DNA from: Chrysoporthe austroafricana | Lineage: Eukaryota > Ascomycota > Sordariomycetes > Diaporthales > Cryphonectriaceae | Assembly (NCBI GenBank): GCA_001051155.2 | Contig: JYIP02000006.1 | Span: 930,001 to 994,000 of the forward strand | Direction: 5' to 3' | Length of the DNA: 64,000 nt | Notes under the pieces: generated by a model | Databases searched by the model: none | Seen by the model: only the letters and a program-made list of their open reading frames with translations | Told to the model about the DNA's origin: nothing | In this document: one piece after another, positions 1 through 12,030 of the stretch | Position numbering within the stretch: the first letter of the stretch is position 1 | Layout: each line of letters starts with the position of its first letter | Made by a program: the position numbers and the translations under genes

Positions 1-1925
1 CCGCCTCCGCAGTGCCTTGAGCTCCGCCTTGCGCTTGTCATCAACGATCTCAGAGAAGCGGTACTCCCAAGCAAAGTACTTAATGATCCGGATGTTCTGG
101 AGAATCTCATTGGTCGTGTGAATGCGCTTGTCAGTGGCGGCCATGATCTTCTTCTGGCTGCTGTTGAACGCCTTTCCGAAGTAGATGTTGACGGGGAGCA
201 ACATCGTCATCACGATGAAGCCCGGGATTGCGCTCAGGCCCAGGACCTGGTAGAGGAGGAAGATCGAGACGATCAGCTGTGTTGGCGCATGTGCAACCAG
301 GAAGTGCAGGTATGCGGTGACCTCGGACACCTTGAAGCTGTCGACAGACATCAGGTTGATAATCGTACCGAGGTTGGCCTGCTCGTCGCTCTCGTCCTTC
401 GCGGCATCGGGACCGTCGGCTGACGCCCTGGCACTGCCGTCCTGCTGCTTCTTGTCATCCTTGCCCAGCCCCAGCCTCTTCCTGAGCCGGGCTACCCAGC
501 CAGCCTCCTCGGAGTCGTCCTTCTTGCTCTTGCCAAGGACAGCGTCATTTCCAGCTGCGGCCTTTCGTCTCAGGGCTTTGGCATAGATGTCGCCGATTAG
601 AATAGCCCTGACATTGATGCAGATCTTGCGGCCAATCCACAACCCCCTGTTGTCTGCAACCGACCTGACGATATCCGTCACCGGCAGCAGAATCACGTAG
701 AGCCACAGGACGTTGAGGGGGGCCTGCCCGGGATGCTCGATGAACTCGAGGATGGCCTTGAGGAGCATGGTGGGCATGAACGTGAAGACACCCGAGAGGA
801 TGGCCCACCAGACCTGCGCGAGCAGCAGTCCCTTGAAGTACGCGAGGAGGTGATAAGACAGAGCCATGGTCTTCTTGACCTGGCGGTAGTGGGCGAGCAC
901 CGCACCGGCCTTGTCCTTAGGCACGAGGTTCCACACGTGGTTGAGCTCCATCGTCTGCTTGTAGCCCTGCCAGGTGATCGCGTCGACCCAAGAGAAGGTG
1001 TAGCTGGAGAAGATGGACGCCAGGGGCTCCCTGGAGGGCTGGATGCCGTCCTCCCACTCCAGAAGCACCGTCTTGTTGCCCCTCCTAGTGGTGATGGCGA
1101 TCCCGAACAGCAGGGTGGTCAAGGCGAACTCGACGATGACCAGGACCTGCGCCAGCCTCGAGCCGGGCCTGATAATGACGGAACGGCACATGATCAGGGC
1201 GAAGAGCCACTGGAGTGAGTAGATAGCCGCAGTGTGGTTCCACAGGTGGGGGATGCGCCACTGCGTGTTTCGTAGGAACAACCGGAGGCTGACGAGGAGC
1301 AAGACGTACAACCAGGTGACGAGGCCGACCACAGAGGGCAGGGAGGCCCTCCCACCGAAGGCGCCTGTGACCAGTGCCGTGACGTTCACGGCGACGAGCC
1401 CGATGATGGTCAGTTCCTCGACGACGACCAGGACGTCCTGGGCCGGCGGCGCATCGGCCTGGACAATCGATCCCCTAGTGGTGGTCTTCACAAGGGCGAG
1501 ACGGCCGCCGCTGATCTCGAGGGCCTCATCGTCCGAGTCCTCCAGCGTCGCCTCCTCCGCTGCGGGCAGTTCGGTGTGCGAATGTATCGGGTGGCCGTTA
1601 GCGTCCCCATTCTGCAGAGGGGCATATGCCTTTGCCTTTTCCCGCCTTGACCTCGCCGCACGGAGGATGTTCTGTAGCAGCACATGCAGGAAGGATATCG
1701 ATATTATAACGGCGGGCAGGAGGACCTTGAGATAACTACTCGGCGCGCGCGGTCAGCAGGGGGGGCCTGGTAGGAGGAAGGGAAGGATCTCGGGCAAGGT
1801 ATGCTGCACGGTTGGGGGCGTTGTACTGACTCTCTCTGGAAGCACAAGGTGAAGTCGTCGACTCGCCATATTGGCCACGAGCATCTCGCGAGGCCAGACC
1901 CGGATCCAGACACAGGCCCAAGCAT
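1..1925 (-). CDS. ABC transporter, subfamily C (MRP type), N-terminal part; cut by the window edge
   Basis: Membrane transporter of the ABCC family, closest in feel to the fungal vacuolar Ybt1/Bpt1/Ycf1 group that moves conjugates or bile acids using ATP. Exon 1 is 1925-1831 and exon 2 runs from 1735 off the left edge. The 95-nt intron has donor GTCAGT, branch site CTGAC and acceptor TAG, and splicing restores an FQRDYLKVLLP reading. The 610 visible codons give an extracellular N-terminus, a TMD0-like set of hydrophobic helices, an acidic linker (around residues 80-100) and a start motif of TMD1 (FSWVDAITWQGYK). The visible part ends in the intracellular loop ENIRIIKY-like region (LQNIRIIKYFAWEY). 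A charged insert rich in K, D and E separates early TMD1 helices, as in long vacuolar ABCC proteins. Both nucleotide-binding domains lie outside the window, so the exact subgroup is inference. Confidence 0.9.
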
Positions 1926-3525
1926 GATGCCGTAGCGCCCCCAATCATCGACACCCTGCCGTGGCTGGCTGGCTGGCTGGCTGGTTGGCGCGACCAGGAA
2001 CTATTCAGCCGATAAGCGGATGACGACGGGGTGGGTGGTGTACGGAGTACTCGGCAACAAGGGTGAGGTCGCTCCGATAGGTGGCGGCTCTGTGCGTCAG
2101 TCGCAGAGGCGGCGTCGTCGTCAGCAGGGAGAGCGTAGGGGTGACGGCGGCGTCGGCGACCTGGGTCCGGCGCAGCAGCTGCGAAATTAGGATTATACGA
2201 GGAGGAGGAGGGAGGCCAGGAGGACTTACGACGGGGCGGAGGGGGTGAAGGGCAGAGAAGAAGGAGAGGAAAAGCTGCGTCCTCGGCGAGAAAATAAAGT
2301 GAGGCAGGTGGAAGGGGTGACCTGTGAAGATTCTTGGGCATGTCATGCTGGCGTGTTCGCTCCAGTGGAGTTGCCATCTCTCGCCTTACCCTACCGAGCG
2401 CATAGCAGCACGCCAGCACCCTACCGCACCAGCGTACCTACTACCCAGTTCCCAGTACAGTACCCAGCACGCTGCGCTGCGCTGCTCTGCTGCGCTGTGC
2501 CGCTGGCTGCTGTCTGTCATTGCCCGCTAAATGACATGCGTGCGTTATCGGTGGGCCCCCTGCCAGTGGAGGGGTGGATAGGCGGGGGGGCTAGACCGCT
2601 TGGGGGGGCTGCTAGGGCGCAAGGTTAGGTAGCGAGCTACTACCGAGTACTTATCTTCCCTTATCGCCATGCATGCAGCAGCAGCAGCAGGCCCCTCCCC
2701 GGCAGGTACACACACGTAAGGATGGGGATCCCAGTGTCATCTCGTCATCTCGCCGCGACTCGATCTCCTCACAGATGCGCCGCAGCAGTCCGCTTCGCGA
2801 GAGGATCCAGATCAGACACGAACTCAATTCTGTGGGCACACCTCCACACGGCGCCACTGACCTTAGGTATGCGCATATGGTACTACTCGGTCCTCAGCAT
2901 CCAGCACGCCTACTCGCCTGTGGCAGAGAGAGATGGATCAGGGACGGTCGCACCTCCGAGGCGTGGCGCGGCCGAGATTACCCTAACACCACAGCATTTC
3001 TCCACCACCGTGCAACCCCGTCCATGACGCAGACACGCAGACACGCACCGAGTACTCGTCCTCGCGCCCCCAGGATTGCCATGTCTCACCACCCTCTGGG
3101 CCCCGGGCGGGAAGGCTACTAGCCAGGCTGGCCAGGCTACGGCCAGCCAGAACCCGTCTGCACACTGCATATGGACCCGAAGCAAAGCAATCTCGCCCGG
3201 GCGTCAAGCCTGCATCACCCCAAGGCTGCTGTCCTGAGGTGGAGGTGGGGACCTGAGATTGCTTGCGGAGTGCGAGATGCGAGATGCAGCCTGCACCGCA
3301 CACACCTTGGGCACATGCTCAGCGTCATGCACGCGAGACGCGGAGGCCCTGCGAGCCCGCGGGCGCTTGACCCTATCAGCTCGTCTCATGCAGGCGACTG
3401 CCTTTAGCCCGCAACGGCCGACGGGGTCCACGGCGTTCCACGGCGTTGATGCTGGAATATGGACGTGGCATGCGGTGGACGCTAGGACGCCAGGCACTGG
3501 CCCAACCAGGCTCACACCTTGCATC

Positions 3526-3578
3526 GAGCATCGCATCATCAAGCATCGCATCATCGAGCATCGCATCATCGAGCATCA
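3526..3578. repeat. 15-bp tandem repeat, about 3.6 copies
   Basis: The unit gagcatcgcatcatc occurs at 3526, 3541 (first base a instead of g) and 3556, followed by a partial copy at 3571. It lies in gene-free DNA. Confidence 0.85.
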
Positions 3579-6500
3579 AGCAGACCTCAACTTCACATGC
3601 GCCCAGGTAGGTGGTCGGGTGCCCCTCACTGCCATGCACACACCTGCTGTCCTGGCCCGTGGTCGAGGAGGCGCACCCGACCACCCGACCTCTCTCTCCG
3701 CCATTCCCGCCCTTGTCTTCTCACTATCCTCGTCGGCTTGGCGTACAAAGGGCGGAGGCACGCGGCGAGGGTTGGAACGCGCCCGGCAGGGGTTCGTCCT
3801 GCGGTTTCGGCTTCAAGCATGGGACAGGGGGGAGCACGGGTGCGTAGATCATTCCTCACGCCCTCTACTTACCGGGGAGGGCGTGACCGAAGGGGGGAGG
3901 GGCTCGGGCATTATCGTGGCCCGGAGTGACACCTCGACCAGATCCAACATCGTCAATTCTCCTCCTCCTCCCCCCCTCCTCCCCCCACTCTGTCCCTGTC
4001 CAGACGGTCACGACAGTAGTTTCTGTATCGGAACGGTGCAGCGCGCTCCATCGAAAGGAGCGGTGTGCAGCCAGCCAGCCCGCCCGCAGCGCGAACTCTA
4101 CTTCCAGAGCCTACGGGCTGCTTCAGAGCAGCCTTTCAGAGCAGCCTTTCCTCTCAACAAAACCCTCCGGCGCGATCTGCATCGGCGGCTTTGCCATGTC
4201 ATCGGTGCGACGTCCTGCAACTCAAACATCCGTACCGAATTTGCGCACCCAGCCGAGGCGGTTGTCTGCCGACCGTGGAGCCCCCGGTAGCATCAGGAGG
4301 TTACATCGCCGTCACCTCCGGAAGCATGCCCTAAGCTATGCTTATGCAGTTTGTAATCGATCCAACAGACCATTTACTCTTTTCTTTTCTTTTTCTTGAG
4401 CTTTTTCTAACCCCTCTATTCTCAGCTCTACTATCTCTTCTCCTCTCCCTCATCCATCACTCCTTGTCTCTCTCATGTTGTTTCTCTTGCCAAGGCCACC
4501 TTGCACAACCACACCCTTCTCCTGATACCAGCACTTAGTTTTCAGTGACCTCGAAGGGATCGAGCCACCACACTAAGGCCAAGACGAGCTTGACATTCGC
4601 ATAAGGCTAGTTGATTCTTCTTCTACTAGCTCTACGCCACGCTAGTAGTAGTTGCTCTTTATGTCGGCGTAGGGGCCGTTAGAGGCACAGTCGTCACTAT
4701 TCAGTATCATGCCCAAGAATGTGGGCACAACATTATTGATCCTGCCGTTTTGGTGGAGTCCGAGAAATCACCCCCCCCCCAAAACACGAGTGCGTGCCGG
4801 TAATCGCCACGGACTTTCCATCTCGTAAGGAAAAATGGTGTCGATGTCACGCGAACAACTAGCCGACGTAGTTTATAAGCTATATCAGCTCCGCTATAAT
4901 CATAGTAAACTTTCCTTATAGCGAAGTGCCGCTATCGCCCCGAGACACATGCACTTGTGAGCTCATCCCAGACATTAGTAGTCTTCTCAAAAGACGCCGA
5001 CGATGGGCTCGTAGCTCACGAGACAGGAGTTCTATGTTAATGTACTCGCCCTTCCCGTCTTTCTCGAGGGCGCTCCAGGACTTTAAGGGGTTGCGTTTAG
5101 CCAAAGCAGCGGCTTCGCCATCGCCAGGCTTCCGTGAGATGCGTCTACAATGGAGAAGACATGTGTACACATCGACGCATCCAGGGGCCCGGATCGACAC
5201 TTGAGATACATGTCGTTGCAAAAGGTGGACAGGTGGACCCATCCCACACATAGCACCAGTAGATCTGGGGCGGATCCATTTGCGCGGGCTGTCCGGATCC
5301 CCTGCGTCCGGGTGGGTTCGACAACCTCTATACTAGTAGCCTAGTGGAGGGCATACAGACAGGGTTGAAGAGGTGGTGATGGCCTTCGCTCGAATATCAC
5401 CTGGGCCGCCTCAGTTCGCGAGAACAAGAAAGCTAGACCTGGGGGTAGCACGTAGATAACCGAGAATCTACCGATACCCTGTAATTGATAAGATCTTTTT
5501 GCTTGTTTCAGGGGTGATCATGCAGATAACCTTATTACTGCGCTGTCCCCGGCCTCATGTGAGGCACTGTTCTCCGGCACATGTCCCGAAACTATAAAAT
5601 TGATAATTAGAAGAATCTTCAAATCCATTCTCGGATTTCAAAACACATAATCTGGACATTAATTTGCTACTACATGACCACAGAATTGCACCACACAGAA
5701 AGGAATCTTCACGATAACAAAGTCTTCTTTGCCAGAGCGGAATCAAGTTCTCGTCTATATATGGACATGCTACGATAACAACCAAAGCTGCGCTTATATT
5801 GAGGGAAAATATCAACATGCGTCGAGGGCTCTAAATTAGTTCCAGCTATTGAAGTGTAGTCTAAATAAAAGAACCTAAATTCCAGATAGTCAAGCTTGTG
5901 CAAGCCCCAGAAGTCGATAGCACCGAAGATTGTGGGGCATCATCTAAGAAGTAAGTGGCAGGGCCAGTCTGTGTCGTACGTATGACCAGAAGCATAATAC
6001 AAAGTTACTTTCTTGCCGGTTAAGAGCTATTCACATGACCTGCACCCCTTATGTCCGAGCGAATGAACTTTTGAGATCTGGGCAAAGCACAAGATTGTAC
6101 AATTATACAATACAAACAAAATACGTAGCCTGATGTGTGTATGTATTGATGAGAAGTCCATGCTAAGGGGTACCTAGGAGCATAAGTTGGTGTTTGAATG
6201 CAGACAGCTCCACAGAAAACAAGCGTAGAGCAATGCATATATAAACGTTAAAATAGTTGGGGTGCTTCTTGGGATTGGATAGGCTTCGATCGATCTATTG
6301 CATCTATGAATCACAGACGAGGCATGCTGTTGGCGAAGTAGCTAAAAGGGCCTTTGGCCCGTTGGAACACGGCGATAGACTTTGTTAGCTTTCGGAGAGC
6401 TGGCTAGTCTTGACCTGTTAGTCCCCTTCGCTTTTGCTGGTCTTGTGTTCAACTCCTGGCTAAGGCACCATTCTTTTATTGTACCGGCCTGCACGTGAGA

Positions 6501-7221
6501 TACTTGAGTCTCATTACCCTGAAGCTCACGAAATACGGAGGTTCTGCTTTTGATATCCTGCTGACATATAACATGTGAATTATGGCTTTTGCCTCTATGC
6601 CTCTATGGCAGCCCTTCTGTGGCCTTTCTTAGGCATCTTCAAGAGCATGTGTTCTATAGAGATGTAAAAGCATCTGGGCCTCAATATGAGGCCACCTTGC
6701 GAATCGTTGTCCCTATAATACTCTATATTTCGTAGAGATATCTAACTATTAGAGGCCGGATTTTAGCTGTAATCATCTTAATATATGTCAATACAATAGG
6801 ACAATCAACTTTGGACGGGGACGACCTGATTGATACTTGACGCGGATATGTTTGCTACCCTTGAATAATTACCTTGGTAGTTTAATATCAGCAACATGCA
6901 CAGCAACCACAAAGACAGTTTGGATCTCCAGCTGATGAGAGGGCAATATATTGCCCATTCTAGATCATATCCGAGTAGGAACTAGCTACACAAAAGCTTG
7001 GCCACCTCAATAGTACATCCCTCGAAGGCTCCGAGTTTCCACTGCTATCAACTGCAATTACTTTAACAGCTCACCCTCCAGGTATGTAAAAACATGTCTT
7101 CACCAGTCATCTCAGCTTTCGTGCACTGGTCTAGCTCCGATTCTTTGAACATGAGTGGACACCCACAGTATTTTGCGGCTGAGTTCCTTGGCTGTGCCCT
7201 AGCTGCATATTGGCGTCCTCA

Positions 7222-7229
7222 ATATAAAA
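7222..7229 (+). promoter_or_regulatory. TATA-like box of the damaged HET gene
   Basis: The sequence atataaaa lies about 145 bp upstream of the expected translation start near 7374. Position and sequence fit a core promoter. That it is used is inference. Confidence 0.4.
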
Positions 7230-7373
7230 GGCACGTCGGCCCACCGGACCTCCTCAGGTCGAATTCTGCACCGCTGCAATCTCAGCAGCCTTTCGCCTTT
7301 CACTCCTAGCTTCTCGCTCAGTGATTCCACGAGCGTAGCTCAAGCAGACTTTCCTTCTTTCGGTCCGCCACCA

Positions 7374-9670
7374 TCGGACAAGCTGTGTGACATCTGCTCT
7401 CGATTGAATCTATGTCCAGAGAAGTTTCTTGCGTCAGGAGGCTATGAATATGATCGTGGTGGATTGAGGCCACAGGAACTGGGTCCGTTGCATCTGATCC
7501 ACCTCAAGCGCTTCCAATGTTCTCTCTGTTGGCTGGTCTCTCCGGCGGTTGACTTGCGGCTTGGCGCTCCTGAAGCGGTCGGCCCCGATGACTCTCATGA
7601 GGCCAATTTCGATATGGAAGAAATTAAGTGTCACGTTGAGTGGCAACTTGATGGACGGTTCGTTGCAACAGCTGGCGATGCGAGTCCTATCACTCGTCGA
7701 TTGAGAGTCTTCAATCCTCAAGGGGTTTTCCCTGACGTTTTCATCATGCTTGTTTCACACGATACGAAGTCTGTACTGCAAGACAAGTCCAGCCAGGGAC
7801 CCTCCACGAGCTTCTTGGGCAGAATCATTAACGAGGATCATGTCGACATCGAGTTGCTCCAAAGATGGCTGAAGATCTGCCAGAATTCTCATGGTGGACC
7901 GAATGGCCTTTGCGGGGCTATGTCGACGCTGAATTCGCTGCCGGAGGAGGATCTTCGACTCATAGATTTGGACCAACAGTGCCTGGTTCTCACATCTCTT
8001 CGGGACAAGGAGTATGCTACCCTCAGCTACATCTGGGGTAGTACTCAATTTCTCAAACTGGGGTGGGACACCAGTGAAGAACTCCACAGACCACCTGGCA
8101 CGCTTGATCCGCACAATCCGACTCTTGCAGTACCCAAGACCATTAGGTACACTATGATCCTAGCCAGATCCCTCGGAATTAGGTATATTTGGATTGATTC
8201 TTTGTGTGTTGTTCAGGAGCTAGGGCATCTCGACTAGTCATACATGATCTTGCTGATGGATCGCATCTATGGAAATGGTGTCGTCAATATTTGTGCCGCT
8301 GCAGGTGAAGACTGCCATTCCGGGCTGCCCGGAACGCCGTTAACTGCTCGCCATGCCGCGCAGCCAGTGGTATCCTTCTCCCGGATGAAGCTGTTGGCCT
8401 TAAGGACTGTGGAGGACCTCATCCAGAGGTCAAGGTGGGATACCAGGGCATGGACCTTTCAAGAAAGGATCCTGTCCCGGAGGTGCATTATCTTCGTGGA
8501 GGATCGCGTCTTCTTCCAATATCGACAGTCGACATGGTCTGAGGAGGTCGATTCTGAGTCCGAGATCATGTCGTGGACGCTTGACGCCACCAAGTCGCCT
8601 TACAAATCTTTCGACAAGAACCCTGTCCGCCTTTTCTTAGAGTGCGTCGAGCTCTACAGCGTCCGGAAGCTAACGTTCGACGACGACCGGCTCTTTGCTT
8701 TTACAGGCATTGCGTCGATGCTATCCGCGCTTCTTCGAACAACATTCGACTATGGACTTCCAACGTCATACTTTGACTTCGGGCTCCTGTGGGATCACAT
8801 GGCCCCATGTGATAGGACTTCCTACACAGAAAGCTTTCCAAGCTGGTCCTGGTGCGGTTGGAAGGGACAGGCTACTGTAAGACACCCTGTCCGAGTTTGA
8901 GGGATCCGTGAAACATAGTCCTCTGTTACCTGGAACTTAAGACACTAACTCAGGCCTCTTAGTGGCGGATGTCCATGATCTCAAGCTGTCTCCTCAACCT
9001 AAATGAGTGGCTGAAGGAGCATACGTGGCTCGTCTGGTATGTTTGCAGGGGCTCCGGGGTCAGCCCTGTGTGGAATACAAAACCAGTTTTACTGGACCTT
9101 GAATCTTCCGGCTCGAATGGCAGGGCAGATCGATGGGAAGGATACAACTACCAGTTCGTGGAACCTGACGGCCGGTATGTCCGAGACGATTCATTGCGGA
9201 ATAGACCGACAAGGCCAACCATCACAAAACCGGTCAGCGGCCAGCTATACTTTTGGACTTACACGGCCTTCTTTAAGCTCTCGCTTGGGGACCTGGTAGG
9301 TCCCGACTTCGCGTCGAAACTCAACCCGGGCCTCCACAGATTTGGCCTGCTGGACAAGAACGGCGACTGGTGCGGCACCATCATGCTCGGCGAGTCCTGG
9401 CTTGGCGAGCACTCAATAGGGCACGTCTTTGAGTTTGCCGTTATCTCGGAGGCGAGGGACTTCGCTATGGAGGAGCTGGACTCCTGGAATTACTACATCC
9501 CCGAGGACCGGGTGACGTCTGAGTGGTACCTCTACTTTGCGCTTCTGATCGTCTGGAATGCGGATCACACCGTTGCAGAAAGGGCCGGCATCGCCAAGAT
9601 CTATCAGAGAGCGTTCGACGCTGGGTCCTTCGAGCCCAAGAAAGATTGGAGACAGATTGCTTTGCGGTAG
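7374..9670 (+). pseudogene. HET-domain (heterokaryon incompatibility) gene, damaged
   Basis: The reading frame 7374-8876 plus 8963-9670 encodes about 735 residues of a HET protein (PF06985-type), a class that triggers cell death in non-self recognition. Landmarks are YATLSYIWGS, then LGIRYIWIDSLCVVQ, then MDRIYGNGVVNICAAAGED, and later WDTRAWTFQERILSRR. The 86-nt intron 8877-8962 has donor GTAAGA, branch ACTAAC and acceptor TTAG. Two lesions are visible. An in-frame TAG at 8235-8237 sits inside the conserved HET core, with the same frame continuing on both sides. There is also no in-frame ATG at the natural start: the sequence ccaccatcggacaag looks like a Kozak start that lost two bases. The first in-frame ATG is at 7614. 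A genuine alternative gene model or a sequence error could explain one lesion, but hardly both. Confidence 0.8.
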
Positions 9671-10103
9671 CCTAGTGATGAGGCCTAATTATTACCAAGG
9701 CCTCTTCATCGCAGCGTCAGCGCGTATCGGGGCACTCGCGCGATTTATGCCTGTTGCCTTGATCGTACCAGATACCCTCCCTTGTCCTTGAGCCCATGAG
9801 AACCAGTGATGAGCTTTATCTCCCTCTAGGGAAATGCCGCTTTCTAACTCACATATATTGTTCCGCCCCCAGTATAGGCATCCTCTTGGCCCGGGACGAT
9901 GTACCATGTAGGCATAGAGCTTCAACAAAGTGAGTCTCTTAGAATGGAATCATTCCTCAGTCTATAGCCTCCTTGTTATAGTGTCCGCAACGACAAAAGC
10001 CAACCCCATAATGGTATAACTGACCTCCCGGGTACTCTGCTGTTAGTTCCTGTGTCACTATTCATGAACATGATCTGTTCAAACCCTCTCATTAGGAAAT
10101 TGA
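9671..10103. other. Intergenic gap between two convergent damaged genes
   Basis: This 433-bp 3'-to-3' gap shows no gene, RNA or clear repeat. Confidence 0.5.
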
Positions 10104-10865
10104 TTAAGTCGTGTTCGTAGGTGACGGAGGGGCGAGCTTCTCGACAAGCTTGATCAAGCCGTCCGCCTGAGCTTGCTGGCACGAGTGGACAATGGACACG
10201 CCATCCTCGATCTTGGATACAATAGCATCACGCGCAGCACGATTCGCAGCCAAAGACGACTCGATCATGTCTTGTGCCTGTTCCACCAGGGACGTCTCCA
10301 CCTTCTGGCCGAGCTTCAGCGCAGAGACCGAAGTCTGACTCAAAATCGCGAGGCGCCTGCACTCCCAGGTAGTCATCAGCAATGCAGCATTGTGGCGAAG
10401 GGACGCCGTGTTACGGGCAGGAGGACATCAAACCGCTTCGACGTACGCAGAGAGCAGGCTCAGGCTCGTATCGAGGGTGATCTCCGCCGCGGCCACGTCC
10501 TCCAGGATGACCTTGGCTCGCGGCTTGTCCACCGCCGCCCAGCGTATGCGGCGGCGCGTCCGGTGCGTGGCGTGCAGGCTCTTGAGGCTGCCGAGCGCCG
10601 AGATGTTGCACTCGAGAGAGCCCAGGATGATGCCGCGCTCCGGGGGCGGGAACAGGAAGTCCATGTCGATGCTGGACAGCTCGTCGCCGAGGTCCCTGAT
10701 CGACTCGAGGCGCGACTTCAGCAGGTCCAGCTTCTCGGACAGCCGCTGCACCTCGGCCGGGGCGTTGTGGAAGGCGTCATGGATCTCTTTGGCCACCCTG
10801 CCGGCCTTCAGGCAAAGTTCTAGGAGTTGAGCGATCGAGGCCGCGGAGCTGATGAGATCCATCAT
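10104..10865 (-). pseudogene. Helo/STAND N-terminal-like protein gene with in-frame stop
   Basis: The start is a double ATG at 10865-10860. The N-terminus (MDLISSAASIAQLLELCLK, then NAPAEVQRLSEKLDLLKSRLESI) resembles the helical N-terminal domain of fungal STAND/NACHT proteins and Helo-like or SesA-like cell-death inducers, here as a stand-alone protein of about 250 residues. The frame is cut by TGA at 10430-10428. Exactly the same frame resumes 15 codons on with SLRHNAALLMTTWECRRLAI and stays open to the TAA/TAG end at 10104. A C-to-T change in a CGA Arg codon would produce this stop. A 72-nt phase-0 intron (gtttga...gggag) could instead remove it, but both splice sites are weak. The assignment to the STAND N-terminal class is by pattern only. 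Confidence 0.55.
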
Positions 10866-12030
10866 GGTGAGCTCACTGTTGGTCAAGATGTGATGCTGTC
10901 GCAGGTCTTAACCACCCATAGCTTGATTGGGAATGATCTGTGGTCTATAATCAACTACTATTAGGCGGCTTCGCATAAATACCCCTCCAATTATATCGGG
11001 CTCAGAATTATACCATGCGTAACGAGAAACAAGGTTCTGGGTCCTGTGACTAGTCTTGGGAGTCCCCTTGAGAACGACAAAATGGCGGAGGCATCAAGGC
11101 ACCACGCATTACACCATACTGCATAGGCGGCGAAGCCCAGCGCGAATAGGAGTTGCAGTCAGCAGCAGGCGACTGCGGCTGAGCCTTCACACCATATATT
11201 CTGCCCGATACAGTGCGTTTACCTCGATGCTGTACATCTGTGACGTCGAACAAGCAGGATCTAGAGTGAGGTAGGGTTACTTGCATTGTTGAAGACAATC
11301 TGCATGAAAGTTATCGGCCAACCACGGCCGACCTAGCTCATGGGGATAGCCCCGAACCCGAAGACTGGCAGCTTTTGTTATAATAATACCGACTGAAAGG
11401 TATAGAACTGCTCATGTTGCAAAACTCTGGTATCGACCAGATATCATCACTTCGCGGTCACAGATAGTAAAAAGGTGTAAGAACGTTTCAGTAGCCATCA
11501 GAACGGCAATCGAATTTTCTTGGTGCACGCCAGCCCTGCGCGCGAAATGTAATCTAAAAACCAGATACACCGTCCTAACAACTGCTTGTTTCCATCATCG
11601 GTTATATAAATAACAAAATACCCGCCAGTCAAGTCCCAAGGAAAAGACCGTGCCCAACAGGCTCAAGATTTCAAATCCGCAGGACCAATTCCACCGCACA
11701 TCCGTCCCCATCCGGTCGTCACCATGTGGTACTGAGAAAGCGATAAAATAGGCCCCGCGCGAGGGGGAAGAGAAAATCGGTGATGGAAGTTGAACTCGGT
11801 GAGGTTGCAAAGGAGTGAAGCTTTGCGGTTCCGCGGCTGTCGAGAGGCGAGCCCGGTGCTCATCGAGCGCGTGTGCTTGTCGGCTCTTGTTGCGTGGCCC
11901 TGCAGGAGGGGGAAATATCATTTCGAGGACCGTGCCCCAGTGGTGAAGTGTCTACCATCGGGAGGTTGCTGCGGTCAGCCCTCCGCCCCAGCTGCAGAGC
12001 TGCAAAGAGGCAACCCGAGGATTGGCCTCT
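10866..12030. other. Gene-free interval
   Basis: No gene is supported. The part next to 12030 is probably the 3' untranslated region of the pheromone precursor gene, because lipopeptide pheromone mRNAs usually have long untranslated tails. That is inference. Confidence 0.4.

Larger units (their letters stand above)
1926..7373. other. Gene-free stretch between the ABC transporter and the first HET gene
   Basis: No convincing gene is seen in 5.4 kb. The left part (about 1.9-4.5 kb) is GC-rich, with low-complexity runs such as a CTGG tetranucleotide tract near 1963-1987 and a 15-bp tandem repeat at 3526-3578. Presumably it holds the ABC transporter promoter. A 343-codon open frame at 3259-4290 has low-complexity, non-protein-like composition and no recognisable domain. 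From about 4.5 kb the sequence turns AT-rich with few open frames, which looks like old, decayed repeat DNA. I could not name an element. Confidence 0.5.

Noticed and set aside
3259..4290. 343-codon open frame on the plus strand
   Set aside because: Low-complexity composition, overlaps a tandem repeat (HRIIEHRIIEH-type), many competing frames in GC-rich DNA and no domain.
4740..4945. Possible Tc1/mariner terminal repeat (cttatagcgaagtgccgc)
   Set aside because: It recalls pogo/Fot1-type ends, but no matching inverted copy or transposase frame was found nearby.
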